Shown piece by piece: positions 1 to 7,670 of a stretch of 11,884 bases of DNA. Position numbers and translations under genes: made by a program. This DNA is from Pseudomonadota bacterium (GTDB taxonomy: Bacteria > Pseudomonadota > Gammaproteobacteria > Acidiferrobacterales > UBA6901), in NCBI GenBank assembly GCA_021783175.1, contig JAJXUF010000098.1, positions 1 to 11,884 of the forward strand, written 5' to 3'. Under the pieces are notes generated by a model. That model was not told where the DNA came from. It worked only from the letters and a program-made list of their open reading frames with translations, and ran no database searches. Within the stretch, counting starts at the first letter, position 1, and every line of letters starts with the position of its first letter.

Positions 1-1
1 A

Positions 2-67
2 ACCCGGCGTTATCTTGCCATGGAAGCGCTGACGCAACCCTTAACCGAAGAAGTGACGGCTGCCTGA
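2..67 (+). CDS. 3' end of an unrecognised gene (partial)
   Basis: Reading from base 2, a frame of 21 codons runs to a TGA at 65-67 and ends in residues LTEEVTAA. The start lies outside the window. Too little is present to assign a family. It sits just upstream of an IS630 remnant on the same strand, so it could be the end of a chromosomal gene or of another mobile element. It is also possible that this is a chance open frame. Confidence 0.3.
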   Translation, partial: TRRYLAMEALTQPLTEEVTAA

Positions 68-188
68 AACCAGATGCCACCGCTAATGAAAGTGCGAAAG
101 ATTGTTGACGCTACCGTTCTCTGAATCATTAATCCGTAGGACGTTTGTGGCCCCTCGATGTCCAAGTTTAGATTGGATTTCGAGAGAG

Positions 189-790
189 ATGCGACGTGGG
201 CCGAAGGTTGAGCCGATCGTACTGACAAGAGAAGAGAACAACAGACAGGTTGGTTGGACACGACGACACAAGATCTCCCAGACGCTGGCCATGAAGGCGC
301 GGGTCGTTCGGGCGTGTCAGCAGAATCGCTTCAACCGAAAGATTGTCCGCCAACTGAGTGTCGCACTGCAGACCGCGGGCAAATGGTGGGGACGCTTTGT
401 GGCGCGACACATGGACGGGCTGAGACCTTCAAGCTCTCCATCGATCCGCTGTTCATCGAGAAGGTGCGCGATATTGTGGGGTTGTACTTGAACCCGCCGG
501 GTTGGGCCTTGGTGCTGTGCGCGGATGAGAAGAGCCAGATTCAGGCACCCGACCGCACGCAGCCGCTTCTCCCGATGAAGCCGGGCGTGCCGAAGCGGCG
601 CACACGTGACTACAGCCACCATGGCGCCACAACACTGCCTGCGGTGCTGAACATCGCTACCGGCAAGGTCATCGGCGAGGCACATCGTCGGCATCAGGCC
701 AACGAGTTCCTCGCCTTCCTGCACACGATCGATGAGGCCACTTCGGCCAAGCTCGATGTACATCTGGTCATGGACAACTACAGCGTATAA
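189..790 (+). pseudogene. IS630-family transposase remnant, internally deleted and truncated
   Basis: The remnant reads in two frames. From the ATG at 189 the first frame gives an N-terminal helix-turn-helix region typical of IS630 transposases (RARVVRACQQ-like helix, then QTAGKWWGRF, ending HMDGL). Near 416-424 the reading jumps to another frame with RAETFKLSIDP, which in full-length relatives lies about 60 residues further on, so roughly 190 bp are missing. The second part keeps VEKVRDIVGLYLNPP-like sequence, the first catalytic Asp in LCADEKSQIQ and the second Asp in LVMDNYS. It then stops at a TAA at 788-790. The C-terminal third, including the third acidic catalytic residue, is absent. 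No terminal inverted repeats could be placed. Assignment to the family is firm; the element cannot encode an active transposase. Confidence 0.88.
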
Positions 791-876
791 ACTTTCCTTG
801 ACGTCAGCCATCGTCGTTATACCCGCCGTTCGTCAAAATTTCTGTGCAATAGAAAGCTTCTGACCAATAGATACGG

Positions 877-899
877 GCCACGTTCCTTGAGAACGTGGC
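877..899. repeat. 9-bp perfect inverted repeat, 5-base loop
   Basis: GCCACGTTC and GAACGTGGC are separated by CTTGA and followed on the + strand by GAATTTT. The hairpin is strong, but the T-run is short and interrupted, so a weak rho-independent terminator for + strand transcription out of the IS remnant is only one possibility. It could also be part of an old insertion-sequence end. Confidence 0.45.
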
Positions 900-915
900 G
901 AATTTTAACAAATTG

Positions 916-1041
916 CTAACTCCGGACACCAGGTTCGCTCACCTCATTTTGCTCATGCGCTATGCGCAAGAATTCCCGGCGTTGATGGCCGCCAAAGGGA
1001 ATAGTCATCCAGGCTAACCAGATCAGGAGACCGCTCAGCAT
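916..1041 (-). other. 41-codon open frame of unknown status between GT4 gene and IS remnant
   Basis: An ATG-started frame of 41 codons lies on the minus strand just downstream of the GT4 gene, from 1041 to a TAG at 916-918. Its first part is hydrophobic (GLLIWLAWMTIPF) and the rest is polar with several Arg and Glu residues. No clear ribosome binding site is visible. It may be a chance frame or the tail of a decayed membrane protein. Apart from this frame and the hairpin at 877-899, I see nothing else in 791-1067. Confidence 0.15.
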
Positions 1042-1067
1042 GCAGTTCTACCAAGCTTGGTCCTTTT

Positions 1068-2234
1068 TTAGTCTTGCGTTGTTCGAGCTGCAAGTGAAGC
1101 CAGACCGCATAGGAAATCCCTATAGCGGCCCACTACCTCGGACTGACTAAAGTGCTCAACCGCGCGCGCACGTGCCGCTGCCGCCAGATGCATGCGGAAT
1201 TTCGTGTCACTGGCCAATCGGATAATAGCTTCCGCAAGCTGACGCGAATCGCCGCCGTCGTAGAGCAGGCCGGTCTTTTCGTCCGCCACAGTATCAGAAA
1301 TCCCGTAGATTCGAGACCCTATTGCTGGCAAGCCCGTAGCGGCCGCCTCGACTATGACCATCGCAAACCCCTCTCTTCGACTGGGAAGACAGATGAAGTC
1401 CGAGGCGGCCATGTAACGCTCCGGCGAGCCCGTGAAACCCACGAAGCGTGAACGCACAGCCCCACATCCCATCAATGACTTGATCTTCGACGCGGCCTTT
1501 TCCTCGTCAGGCCCCACCCACAACAGCCAAAGATCTGGCTGATCAGAAGCTATTTTACCAAAAACCTCAGCAAGCTCGAAAATACCCTTGTCGGCGGTAA
1601 GCCGACCAACAAAAAGCGCTAGCGTCGCATCCTGCGGGATCGACAGCTCTGCGCGCACCACCGCCCGCGCTTCAGGATTCGGGCGAAACCGGTCCAAATC
1701 AACACCGCCTATCGAGCCTGCGCCAAAAACCTTTACACGCCCTTGCGGCACCACACCCTCGGCCTCAAGAAAGACTCGTTCTGACTCACTCACCGCTAAG
1801 ATATGAGTAGCACAAGCTGCCGTCACTCGATCAGCAGTTTTCAGAAGCCATCGCAGTAGCCCCCGACGGGATGCCCACACCTCTCCTTGGAAAATGAAGA
1901 CGCGCGCAGGAACTCCAGCCAGCAATGCCGCCACCATGCCCAACAATCCCGCCTTTGGTGCAACCGTCCACACTAGGTCAACACGCTTGCGTCGAAACAA
2001 GCGGAACAATTGGAATAGAGCCAGAAAATCATGATATGGCGCGATCGGACGCTTGATATCGATCGACGTGAAGCTGACTGGCAAGGAAAGTGGGGGCGTG
2101 TAAGCATCGTTTTCAGGATTGAGAGCCAATGTCACGTCGCAGGTTTCAGCTAGGGCCCGCAGATGAGGTTTGAGAAAAAAATGAACAATGAGAGCCGTGG
2201 TCGACACCACGCAGATGTGTGGCCGCCCGGTCAA
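1068..2234 (-). CDS. GT4-family glycosyltransferase (GT-B fold)
   Basis: A 388-residue protein, the usual length for a retaining GT4 glycosyltransferase of surface-glycan clusters. The N-terminal Rossmann half starts at about residue 5 (HICVVST) and contains FIFQGEVW near 113. The hinge and start of the second half carry GSIGGVDLDRF (163-173) and VGRLTADKG (209-217). The nucleotide-sugar E-x7-E motif is intact as Glu288 and Glu296 (REGFAMVIVE). It would act at the cytoplasmic face, adding a sugar from a nucleotide donor to a lipid-linked glycan; donor and acceptor cannot be read from sequence. The start is TTG at 2232-2234. The frame stays open further upstream, but there is no good ATG and the N-terminus fits the fold. 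It is the last gene of the minus-strand series, behind decayed DNA, so its expression may be altered. No clear terminator follows the stop. Confidence 0.93.
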   Translation of the reverse strand: MTGRPHICVVSTTALIVHFFLKPHLRALAETCDVTLALNPENDAYTPPLSLPVSFTSIDIKRPIAPYHDFLALFQLFRLFRRKRVDLVWTVAPKAGLLGMVAALLAGVPARVFIFQGEVWASRRGLLRWLLKTADRVTAACATHILAVSESERVFLEAEGVVPQGRVKVFGAGSIGGVDLDRFRPNPEARAVVRAELSIPQDATLALFVGRLTADKGIFELAEVFGKIASDQPDLWLLWVGPDEEKAASKIKSLMGCGAVRSRFVGFTGSPERYMAASDFICLPSRREGFAMVIVEAAATGLPAIGSRIYGISDTVADEKTGLLYDGGDSRQLAEAIIRLASDTKFRMHLAAAARARAVEHFSQSEVVGRYRDFLCGLASLAARTTQD

Positions 2235-2627
2235 GATAACTTGCTCGCAGTCGTTTGTCGGGTAAAGGACGGGCGCGATTCCACAAACGGTCGGCCCCTT
2301 TCCAGCCTCCCATAAAAACTGCTTGTAAGGTTTCCCCTCAAGTAGCTCGCCCAGTGAGATTCACCGAAAAGGTTATAGGTCGAGTGGATGATGACGGCCA
2401 CTTTCACGCGAAGCGCTCCGCGCTGGCTAAGGGATGAACTTTCCAGTCCCAATACAGCCTCAGCATTTCGTAGAGATACACGTTATTCCGTCGCCGCCAT
2501 CCCACACTGGTCTTTCGTCGCCATGTGCGTCGCCTGAGCAGCGTACGAACCTTCATTTCCGTGTAGTCGCACACTTCATTAAATGCACGGCCAACGCTGA
2601 CCGGGCGCAGCATCGAAATGCCCACGG
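2235..2627 (-). pseudogene. remnants of two unassigned reading frames
   Basis: This 393-bp stretch lies between the GT2 pseudogene stop and the GT4 gene. One minus-strand frame is open to a TGA at 2404-2406 and ends with YEMLRLYWDWKVHPL followed by ASAERFA. A second frame begins with GTG at 2405-2407, overlapping that stop as GTGA, and reads VKVAVIIHSTYNLFGESHW. This is a typical beta-strand start of a Rossmann-type protein such as a glycosyltransferase. It ends at a TGA at 2231-2233. The four-base overlap suggests two adjacent genes of an operon, the first missing its start and the second missing nearly all its body. I recognise neither. It may also be partly chance open frame. Confidence 0.35.
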
Positions 2628-3489
2628 CTAACGCCTGAAAATAAGGCGCTTGTCCAGTAGCTGCCAGATTGCTCCGGCCGATACCGACCGGCCCTGCTGG
2701 ATCTCGCGACGCTTTCGCAACATTCCTGGCAATCCCAAGATCGCATCCCTTTTTGCTCTTAACTATGGTTGGCAGCTTGCCGCGGAACGCGAACAGCAGG
2801 ATCACAACGAAAATCATGGAAAGGTGCAACGGAAGACACGGCCAGAATAGCGGGCGCAGCATATCCTTGACGTATACAGCGATACCCTTTCAGCCGCAGA
2901 CGGAATCCCAGATCAACATCTTCGGCATAGCAGAAAAAATCTTCATCAAATCCGCCAACCGACTGCAGCGCTTCCCGCCGATACAATGCGGAGGCGCACG
3001 ACGAAAAGACTTCCCTCGGTGCGGTGCTGTGCTCCGCCCCGCTGCGACCATGGCCATCACGCCATATCAAGCCGCTAACATGGACGACATCCCCATCGCC
3101 GTCAGGACCAGCGGCGTCCTGATCCGTCAGCTGCCTGCTGGTAAACGCCGCGTAATCGGGGTATTTCCGGATGGCCTTCATCAGCTGCTGCTCCAGCCAA
3201 TCAGCTTCTGGAAACGCATCAGGGTTAAGCAGTGTTCATATACTCGATTTCGTCCAGCGAAAGGATTCCCTGATTGATCACGGCCGCAAACCCCACATTT
3301 GCCGTATTGGCAATGAACTGAACGTCGGAGTAATGCCCGTTCAGTCCGGCAGGCGCCTGCTAGCCGCTCGCATTGTCGATGATCATGACCTGGAAATCCC
3401 CAAAAAACCCGCTGCCGAAGCTTGTCGAGGCAGCGCGTCAACAGGTCCCACGAATTCCAGTTGACGACGATAACGGTACACTGACTCAT
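2628..3489 (-). pseudogene. GT2-family glycosyltransferase (rhamnosyltransferase type), multiply disrupted
   Basis: Piecing three frames together gives an almost complete GT2 protein. It starts at ATG 3487-3489 (VIVVNWNSWDLL). Then come DFQVMIIDNASG, IANTANVGFAAVINQGI, LNPDAFPEADWLEQQL and the acceptor-side block GGFDEDFFCYAEDVDLGFRL. The membrane-associated LFWPCLPLHL and VVILLFAFRG follow, and it ends QQGRSVSAGAIWQLLDKR at a TAG at 2628-2630. Lesions: one extra base in a T6G4 run (3398-3407), a TAG in frame at 3360-3362, a frameshift near 3229-3240, an out-of-frame deletion near 2870-2875 that I estimate at about 110 bp by comparison with the family layout, and a frameshift near 2758-2763. 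Five independent lesions make sequencing error an unlikely explanation. Members of this family usually transfer rhamnose or a related sugar in O-antigen and capsule assembly. The start overlaps the upstream stop as ATGA, a sign of a former operon. Confidence 0.85.
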
Positions 3490-3772
3490 GACTGTTTTAG
3501 AATCCAGACTCCGGTCAGTTCCCTGCGAAACAGATTACAGAATGGATGGGTCGGCAATCCTGCTGCAGCACTTGCCCAATGCCCGCCCACCATCAAGCCG
3601 ATGCTTGCTGCACCAGGCATGCCGTCCCCGATGCGATCGAACCGACACTCCAAGAATCCACGATTGCCGCTGTGAATCTTCGGCTGTAGACACTGGAACA
3701 TGGTTTCATCGGTCATGCGGCTTGTAACCAGAGTATCCAGCAATTGGCTGCCGGGCGGGATCACCGCCGAAA
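3486..3772 (-). pseudogene. decayed frame, possibly the tail of a HAD-type phosphatase
   Basis: A minus-strand frame fills the gap between the guanylyltransferase stop and the GT2 pseudogene and ends with TGA at 3486-3488, overlapping the GT2 ATG. It includes FDRIGDGMPG, which resembles the HAD-superfamily GDxxxD motif with the last Asp changed to Gly. A neighbouring frame contains SWILGVSV, also reminiscent of the SWxxGDS block of heptose bisphosphate phosphatases. These hits lie in different frames and are short, so I regard this as a suggestion only. A GmhB-like phosphatase would fit next to hddA and hddC. Only the last 90 or so codons could be present. Confidence 0.3.
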
Positions 3773-4504
3773 CTAGTGGTCATGCAGGCCAGACTCCCGC
3801 GGGATCTTGCCCCGAAACAACTCCGGCAGCTCTTGCTGTGCGCGGTCATAGTCGTCGGGAATTCCGATGTCGATAAAATACCCCTCCGTCACATAGGCTC
3901 TCGGGCGAATGCTTTCCAGATGGGCCTGCAGCACATTCTTCTCAAGGGAGAAATGTCCGGCAAGCCCGAGCATTACGAAAATCTCAGGCCGCACGATATA
4001 GACACCCGCGTTGATCAGACCCCTTCCCGATTTCCCCTTTTCCGCGAAACCCGACACGCGGCCCCCGCTCGCGATCACTGCCCCATATCGCGTCACGTCC
4101 GGCACGTCCCTCAGAACCATTGCTACCGCCGACGGATCCTGCCGGTACCACTCGAACAACGCCGCATAGTCAAGCTGCAGCAGCGTGTCGCCGTTCAGTA
4201 TCAATGCTGGCGAATCTTCCCGCCCTTGCAGCGCGTAGGCAATGGCACCACCCGTGCCGAGCGGCTCACTTTCTATCGCGTATTGCACGGACGCCCCGCG
4301 ATAATCAGAGCCGAAGTGCGCCTTAATGGCGTCGGCACGATACCCTACCGAAAGCACCACATCCCTGATTCCGCCTTCGATCAGGCCGTCCAGCACGTAT
4401 TCAAGGAACGGACGTCCCGCGACCGGCGCCATTGGCTTCGGCAAGTCAGGCACCCGCTGCCTCAACCGCTTGCCAAATCCGCCAGCCAGAATGATGGTTC
4501 TCAT
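3773..4504 (-). CDS. hddC: D-glycero-alpha-D-manno-heptose 1-phosphate guanylyltransferase (HddC-like)
   Basis: A nucleotidyltransferase of about 243 residues counted from the ATG at 4502-4504. The start MRTIILAGGFGKRL is the canonical nucleotide-binding loop, followed by DLPKPMAPVAGRPFLEYVL (Lys of the PKPM block contacts the phosphate). LILNGDTLL holds the metal-binding Asp, and EKGKSGRGLINAGVYI and GYFIDIGIPDDY follow. This arrangement is that of HddC/RfbA-type enzymes, here expected to transfer GMP from GTP to heptose 1-phosphate, giving GDP-D-glycero-alpha-D-manno-heptose for glycan synthesis. The sugar specificity is inferred from the neighbouring HddA-type kinase. The frame continues upstream to 4627, overlapping the kinase; ATG 4520-4522 is another option. 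I prefer 4504 because the fold begins there, although no start has a strong ribosome binding site. GlmU- or RmlA-like substrates remain possible. Confidence 0.85.
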   Translation of the reverse strand: MRTIILAGGFGKRLRQRVPDLPKPMAPVAGRPFLEYVLDGLIEGGIRDVVLSVGYRADAIKAHFGSDYRGASVQYAIESEPLGTGGAIAYALQGREDSPALILNGDTLLQLDYAALFEWYRQDPSAVAMVLRDVPDVTRYGAVIASGGRVSGFAEKGKSGRGLINAGVYIVRPEIFVMLGLAGHFSLEKNVLQAHLESIRPRAYVTEGYFIDIGIPDDYDRAQQELPELFRGKIPRESGLHDH

Positions 4505-4598
4505 GTTCCGCGCGTCCGGCATCACCAAATCATTCACGTCCGCTTCAAGCTCAAGTTGACTAGCTGCCAAGACCCACTTGTCTCGAAGTCTTCTCTTA

Positions 4599-5639
4599 TT
4601 AGCCGACCCGCCAGGCCTGCGCTCCATATTTTGTGAAGTGACAACTCACAACTTGCCCTCCCTGCACCTCCAATGCCCGCCTTACGCACATGCGTCGAGC
4701 CGGGTCTACCAAAAACATCATGAAGCCGCCGCCGCCGGCCCCCGTTACCTTCCCTGCCATGGCTCCTGCCTGCATTGCGACTTCATAAATGCTATCTATG
4801 TGATCATTGGATATGGCATCCGCCATCCGCTTCTTCGACTCCCATCCCCGACGCATTGAGGCCAACAACATGTCGAAATCACCCCTGAGTAATGCCTCCT
4901 TCATTAAACTCGCCTCCTGCTTGACTTCGTGCATTGCGTGCAGCGACAGAACGTCTTTGCGCTCGACATTGTTGCGCTGTGCCTCAATGATCTCCGCCGA
5001 TTCACGCGAAACCCCGGTGAAATGAAGCAACAGCGAAGATTCGAGTTCGGAGACAACCCAGTGCTTGATGCGCAACGGATTTACTATGACACGCTCATCG
5101 GCATGGAACTCTATGAAGTTGAAACCGCCGAACGTGGCAGCATATTGATCTTGCTTACCGCCGGTCAGGCCGACATCGACGCGCTCAATTTGATAGGCCA
5201 AACGCGCAACGTCGTACTCCCCTAGCGGTAACCCGAATAGTTCAACAAACGCCTGCACCATGGCCACGACCAACGTTGACGATGAACCAAGACCCGAACC
5301 CGGAGGCGCGTCAGAAAAAGTCGTCAATCGGACCGATATCGGCCTTCCATCCAAGAAATCGCTCACGACTCTCCGATAAACGGCCCGATGCAATGGCAGG
5401 CATCCGCCCTTCTCGTCCCAGATTTCGCTAAGAGAACCTGTCCAGCGCTCCTGCATGTCATCAGCGACAAGATCTACCCGGCCATCATCCAATAATTCGG
5501 CAACTGCATACGCATACTTGTCGATGGTCACATTAAGCACGTAGCCACCAAACTGATCGCAATACGGCGATACGTCCGTCCCACCTCCAGCCAACCCTAG
5601 ACGCAACGGCGCCCTCGCCCTGACTATCCTTTTTTCCAT
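4599..5639 (-). CDS. hddA: D-glycero-alpha-D-manno-heptose 7-phosphate kinase (GHMP kinase, HddA-like)
   Basis: A 346-residue GHMP kinase, full length for HddA. Motif 1 is [18 protein letters not shown] (about 9-26), with the GGGTD signature of sugar kinases acting on heptose or fucose. Motif 2, the ATP-binding glycine loop, is [10 protein letters not shown] (112-121). [13 protein letters not shown] (160-172) carries the presumed catalytic Asp. Motif 3 is [11 protein letters not shown] (297-307). It would phosphorylate C1 of heptose 7-phosphate; a GmhB-type phosphatase and then HddC would complete GDP-heptose. It lies 83 bp downstream of the 507-residue glycosyltransferase and directly before hddC, as in other GDP-heptose clusters. 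An AAGGG sits about 15 bases upstream of the ATG, a rather long spacing. A related fucose kinase activity cannot be excluded from motifs alone. Confidence 0.9.
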   Translation of the reverse strand: MEKRIVRARAPLRLGLAGGGTDVSPYCDQFGGYVLNVTIDKYAYAVAELLDDGRVDLVADDMQERWTGSLSEIWDEKGGCLPLHRAVYRRVVSDFLDGRPISVRLTTFSDAPPGSGLGSSSTLVVAMVQAFVELFGLPLGEYDVARLAYQIERVDVGLTGGKQDQYAATFGGFNFIEFHADERVIVNPLRIKHWVVSELESSLLLHFTGVSRESAEIIEAQRNNVERKDVLSLHAMHEVKQEASLMKEALLRGDFDMLLASMRRGWESKKRMADAISNDHIDSIYEVAMQAGAMAGKVTGAGGGGFMMFLVDPARRMCVRRALEVQGGQVVSCHFTKYGAQAWRVG

Positions 5640-5722
5640 ATCTGAAATCAGCCCTTGAGTTATACCGACTGCCTCGTTCGAAATGAATACAACTACTGGA
5701 CCATCTTCTGCAATGGCCTGTA

Positions 5723-7246
5723 TTATCCCCTGCCTACGATCTTTTCGAGACCCGCACGCATCGCTTCAATAGAAAATCGCTTCCGCACGAACTCAACTTC
5801 CTGTGCCGACATCCTTCTCCACGCAGCGTCATCCGTCAAAAGGCTAAGCACGCTACTTGCGAAAGCCCCCGGTTCCTCCGCGACCTTGGCAATGGATTCC
5901 ACTCCACACAGACCCTGAGCTCCAATCGGAGTCATCACCACCGGAACTCCGTAGCTACAAGCCTCTACAACTTTTCCTTTTACACCCGCACCGAAGCGAA
6001 GCGGCACAACAACTACACGACATCGCCTGTAATACGCACTTAGCTCTTCCTCCGAAACCTGTCCCACTATGCGTATGCGCGGTCCGCCCAGAGCAAACAC
6101 ATCGGCGGTCGGGTTGGCTCCCACTAAATGCCACACCACATCTGGTCTTTCTTGGGCAATCCGGGAAAAAATTTCCTTTGCAAACCACGAAGCTGCATCG
6201 ACATTAGGTCTGTGACCGAAGCCGCCAACGAAAAGAATGTCCCTGCGGTCGGCCAGATTCGAAGCGGCATCCACCGTAAACCGCTCGATAGCAAAAGCCG
6301 GCACAGAATAGGCCGGTTTGGCCGGCAGAAGTGCGCGCACCTGCGCAGCCTCGTCCGGCGACGGATACAGAATAACATCAACCCTGCGCCATATCCCATG
6401 TTCTAAACGACGAATAAGCGAGGCGTCAAATCGCGTCAACAATGATCGGGTCACTTTCGCCTCAAGCCCTAGACGGACATAGGATATGTCATGGCCATAA
6501 AATAGAAGCGTTGCATTGGTATATCGCCTTAAGGATCGCGCGCACTGCAGCGCAACCGGTAGGCGACTGAGAAGCACGTAGCGAATTCGTGACCCGCATT
6601 GAGTGAGCCAGGCTTCCAGGCAGATACATTTCCCATGTCCCAAAAACCGGACGCCCTGCTGTTCAAGCAACTGCACATAATTTGGATCGTACCATGGGGC
6701 AAGCGCCCAGAAATTGACTGAGAACCCCAGTTCCTGAAACCTTCGAATGAACGCCATAATGGTTCGCGATCCGGCATCCCTGTCCGGCTGCGGCGGATAT
6801 ATATCCACAATTAAAATGCAGCTCGTCCCATCGCGTGCTGCCACTAACTCCTTGCTAGCTCCGCTCGATTCCTTCGAGCCAGCACGGCCGTCTTGATGAG
6901 TCTGCCAGGCTTTCCAAGCCTGATAATCTACGGTACCTGCAAACCGGCTGCCTAATCGCGAGTAGACAAAATTAACCATTTGTTTCCTCAGATCCGCAGG
7001 CAGCAGAATCAGTCCAAAGATCCGCCGCACCCACCAGACGAAAACTTCCCTCATAGTTCGCATTGACTTATGACAACCTTTCTTTGGCGTTCCGACACCG
7101 GTAACGATGCGCGCTGCGGACCGCAATTGCGGTCCGAGATAATCTACGCTCCCATTTCCGTACCACCTGCAGTCCGAACAGGCGCTGGCGATCGACACCC
7201 ATCTCCTCAGCTTGTTATGAACAAACCGAGGAATGGTCTCGTCCAT
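5723..7246 (-). CDS. GT4-type glycosyltransferase with N-terminal extension
   Basis: A 507-residue protein whose residues from about 140 to 505 form a GT-B glycosyltransferase. [19 protein letters not shown] opens the first half. [12 protein letters not shown] near 248, [18 protein letters not shown] (338-355) and [20 protein letters not shown] (404-423) mark the rest, in the style of the glycosyltransferase parts of WsaE-like proteins. The G-x-K-x-x-E-A block takes the place of the E-x7-E motif. Residues 63-130 include the hydrophobic stretch [15 protein letters not shown], perhaps a membrane anchor or an amphipathic helix. The first 61 residues are unlike a known domain and their DNA holds a 20-bp palindrome (7117-7136). 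The true start may be ATG 7061-7063 (residue 62), with AGAAAGG upstream. It precedes hddA by 83 bp in the same direction. Donor and acceptor are unknown. Confidence 0.88.
   Translation of the reverse strand: MDETIPRFVHNKLRRWVSIASACSDCRWYGNGSVDYLGPQLRSAARIVTGVGTPKKGCHKSMRTMREVFVWWVRRIFGLILLPADLRKQMVNFVYSRLGSRFAGTVDYQAWKAWQTHQDGRAGSKESSGASKELVAARDGTSCILIVDIYPPQPDRDAGSRTIMAFIRRFQELGFSVNFWALAPWYDPNYVQLLEQQGVRFLGHGKCICLEAWLTQCGSRIRYVLLSRLPVALQCARSLRRYTNATLLFYGHDISYVRLGLEAKVTRSLLTRFDASLIRRLEHGIWRRVDVILYPSPDEAAQVRALLPAKPAYSVPAFAIERFTVDAASNLADRRDILFVGGFGHRPNVDAASWFAKEIFSRIAQERPDVVWHLVGANPTADVFALGGPRIRIVGQVSEEELSAYYRRCRVVVVPLRFGAGVKGKVVEACSYGVPVVMTPIGAQGLCGVESIAKVAEEPGAFASSVLSLLTDDAAWRRMSAQEVEFVRKRFSIEAMRAGLEKIVGRG
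7117..7136. repeat. 20-bp perfect palindrome
   Basis: CGGACCGCAATTGCGGTCCG reads identically on both strands, with no spacer. It lies inside the doubtful N-terminal extension of the 507-residue glycosyltransferase, 54 bases upstream of the alternative ATG at 7061-7063. If that is the true start, this position suits an operator for a dimeric regulator or a cruciform/hairpin in the leader RNA. If the longer frame is translated, it codes for GPQLRS. Confidence 0.6.
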
Positions 7247-7491
7247 TTTCCAAATTTACCGCCTGCGCTGAAAATTTAAACGGCCTAGATCCGGCGATCT
7301 GGAAATACCTGTTCCTGAAGTCGCTTAAAACAAGTTCGCTCGCGCGGTGCTCTGTGCCACACACTCTCCTTCCTTATGTGTTCGAAGCAGCCCCACATCT
7401 CAGCCCACCCATGCCCGCAAAGAGCGCTCTGTCCTTCTGAGCACCGCAACTTCTGCCGCCAGGATTTTTTACAGCTTGCACAACGACCACA

Positions 7492-7518
7492 TCATCACGA
7501 CAACTACGGTTGTGATGA
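7492..7518. repeat. inverted repeat, 7-bp arms
   Basis: TCATCAC and GTGATGA are separated by 13 bases that themselves contain the short pair AAC/GTT, so a longer bulged hairpin could form. It sits in the gap upstream of the 507-residue glycosyltransferase. No T-run follows on either strand, so it does not look like an intrinsic terminator; a regulator binding site is possible. Confidence 0.35.
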
Positions 7519-7547
7519 CGTCTTTGCGGACGACGCACGTTGGAAGG

Positions 7548-7563
7548 TGCGCATATCTGCGCA
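7548..7563. repeat. TGCGCA repeat pair, 4-base spacer
   Basis: TGCGCA-TATC-TGCGCA: because TGCGCA is itself a palindrome, the two copies form both a direct and an inverted repeat. Spacing of 10 bases start to start places the copies one helical turn apart, as expected for a regulator site, but such short repeats can arise by chance. Confidence 0.3.
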
Positions 7564-7670
7564 TTCTGCCTAAAGGGAAAGACACGGTGGAAGCGATCTA
7601 TTTAACGAAGGAAGCTTCTTGTGGCACCAAACGGAGTTTCAAAAAAGACCGAAGCACACAGAGGATCACG

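Larger units (their letters stand above)
7247..7670. other. 424-bp gap without a recognised gene
   Basis: Between the large fusion gene and the 507-residue glycosyltransferase I find no coding sequence I can name on either strand. A + strand frame at 7347-7679 is open but low-complexity in look and matches nothing familiar. On the minus strand, just after the fusion gene stop, a run of six T (7637-7642 on the opposite strand) follows an imperfect, wobble-rich stem, so a weak terminator is possible. Two inverted repeats (7492-7518, 7548-7563) lie in the middle. The gap probably carries the promoter for the downstream genes or is the scar of a lost gene. Confidence 0.4.

Noticed and set aside
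1038..1068. ACCAAGCTTGGT palindrome followed by TTTTTT as a terminator for the + strand
   Set aside because: Only about four base pairs can form once a loop is allowed, and no + strand gene ends nearby; the T-run is on the wrong strand for the GT4 gene.
2669..3277. 202-codon + strand frame over the GT2 pseudogene
   Set aside because: The minus strand gives clear GT2 motifs across the same bases; the + frame has none. Antisense open frames are common in such GC-rich coding DNA.
3776..4636. Long + strand open frame of 286 codons opposite hddC
   Set aside because: It mirrors the guanylyltransferase gene almost exactly, its product looks like no known family, and hddC has all its motifs. It is a shadow frame.
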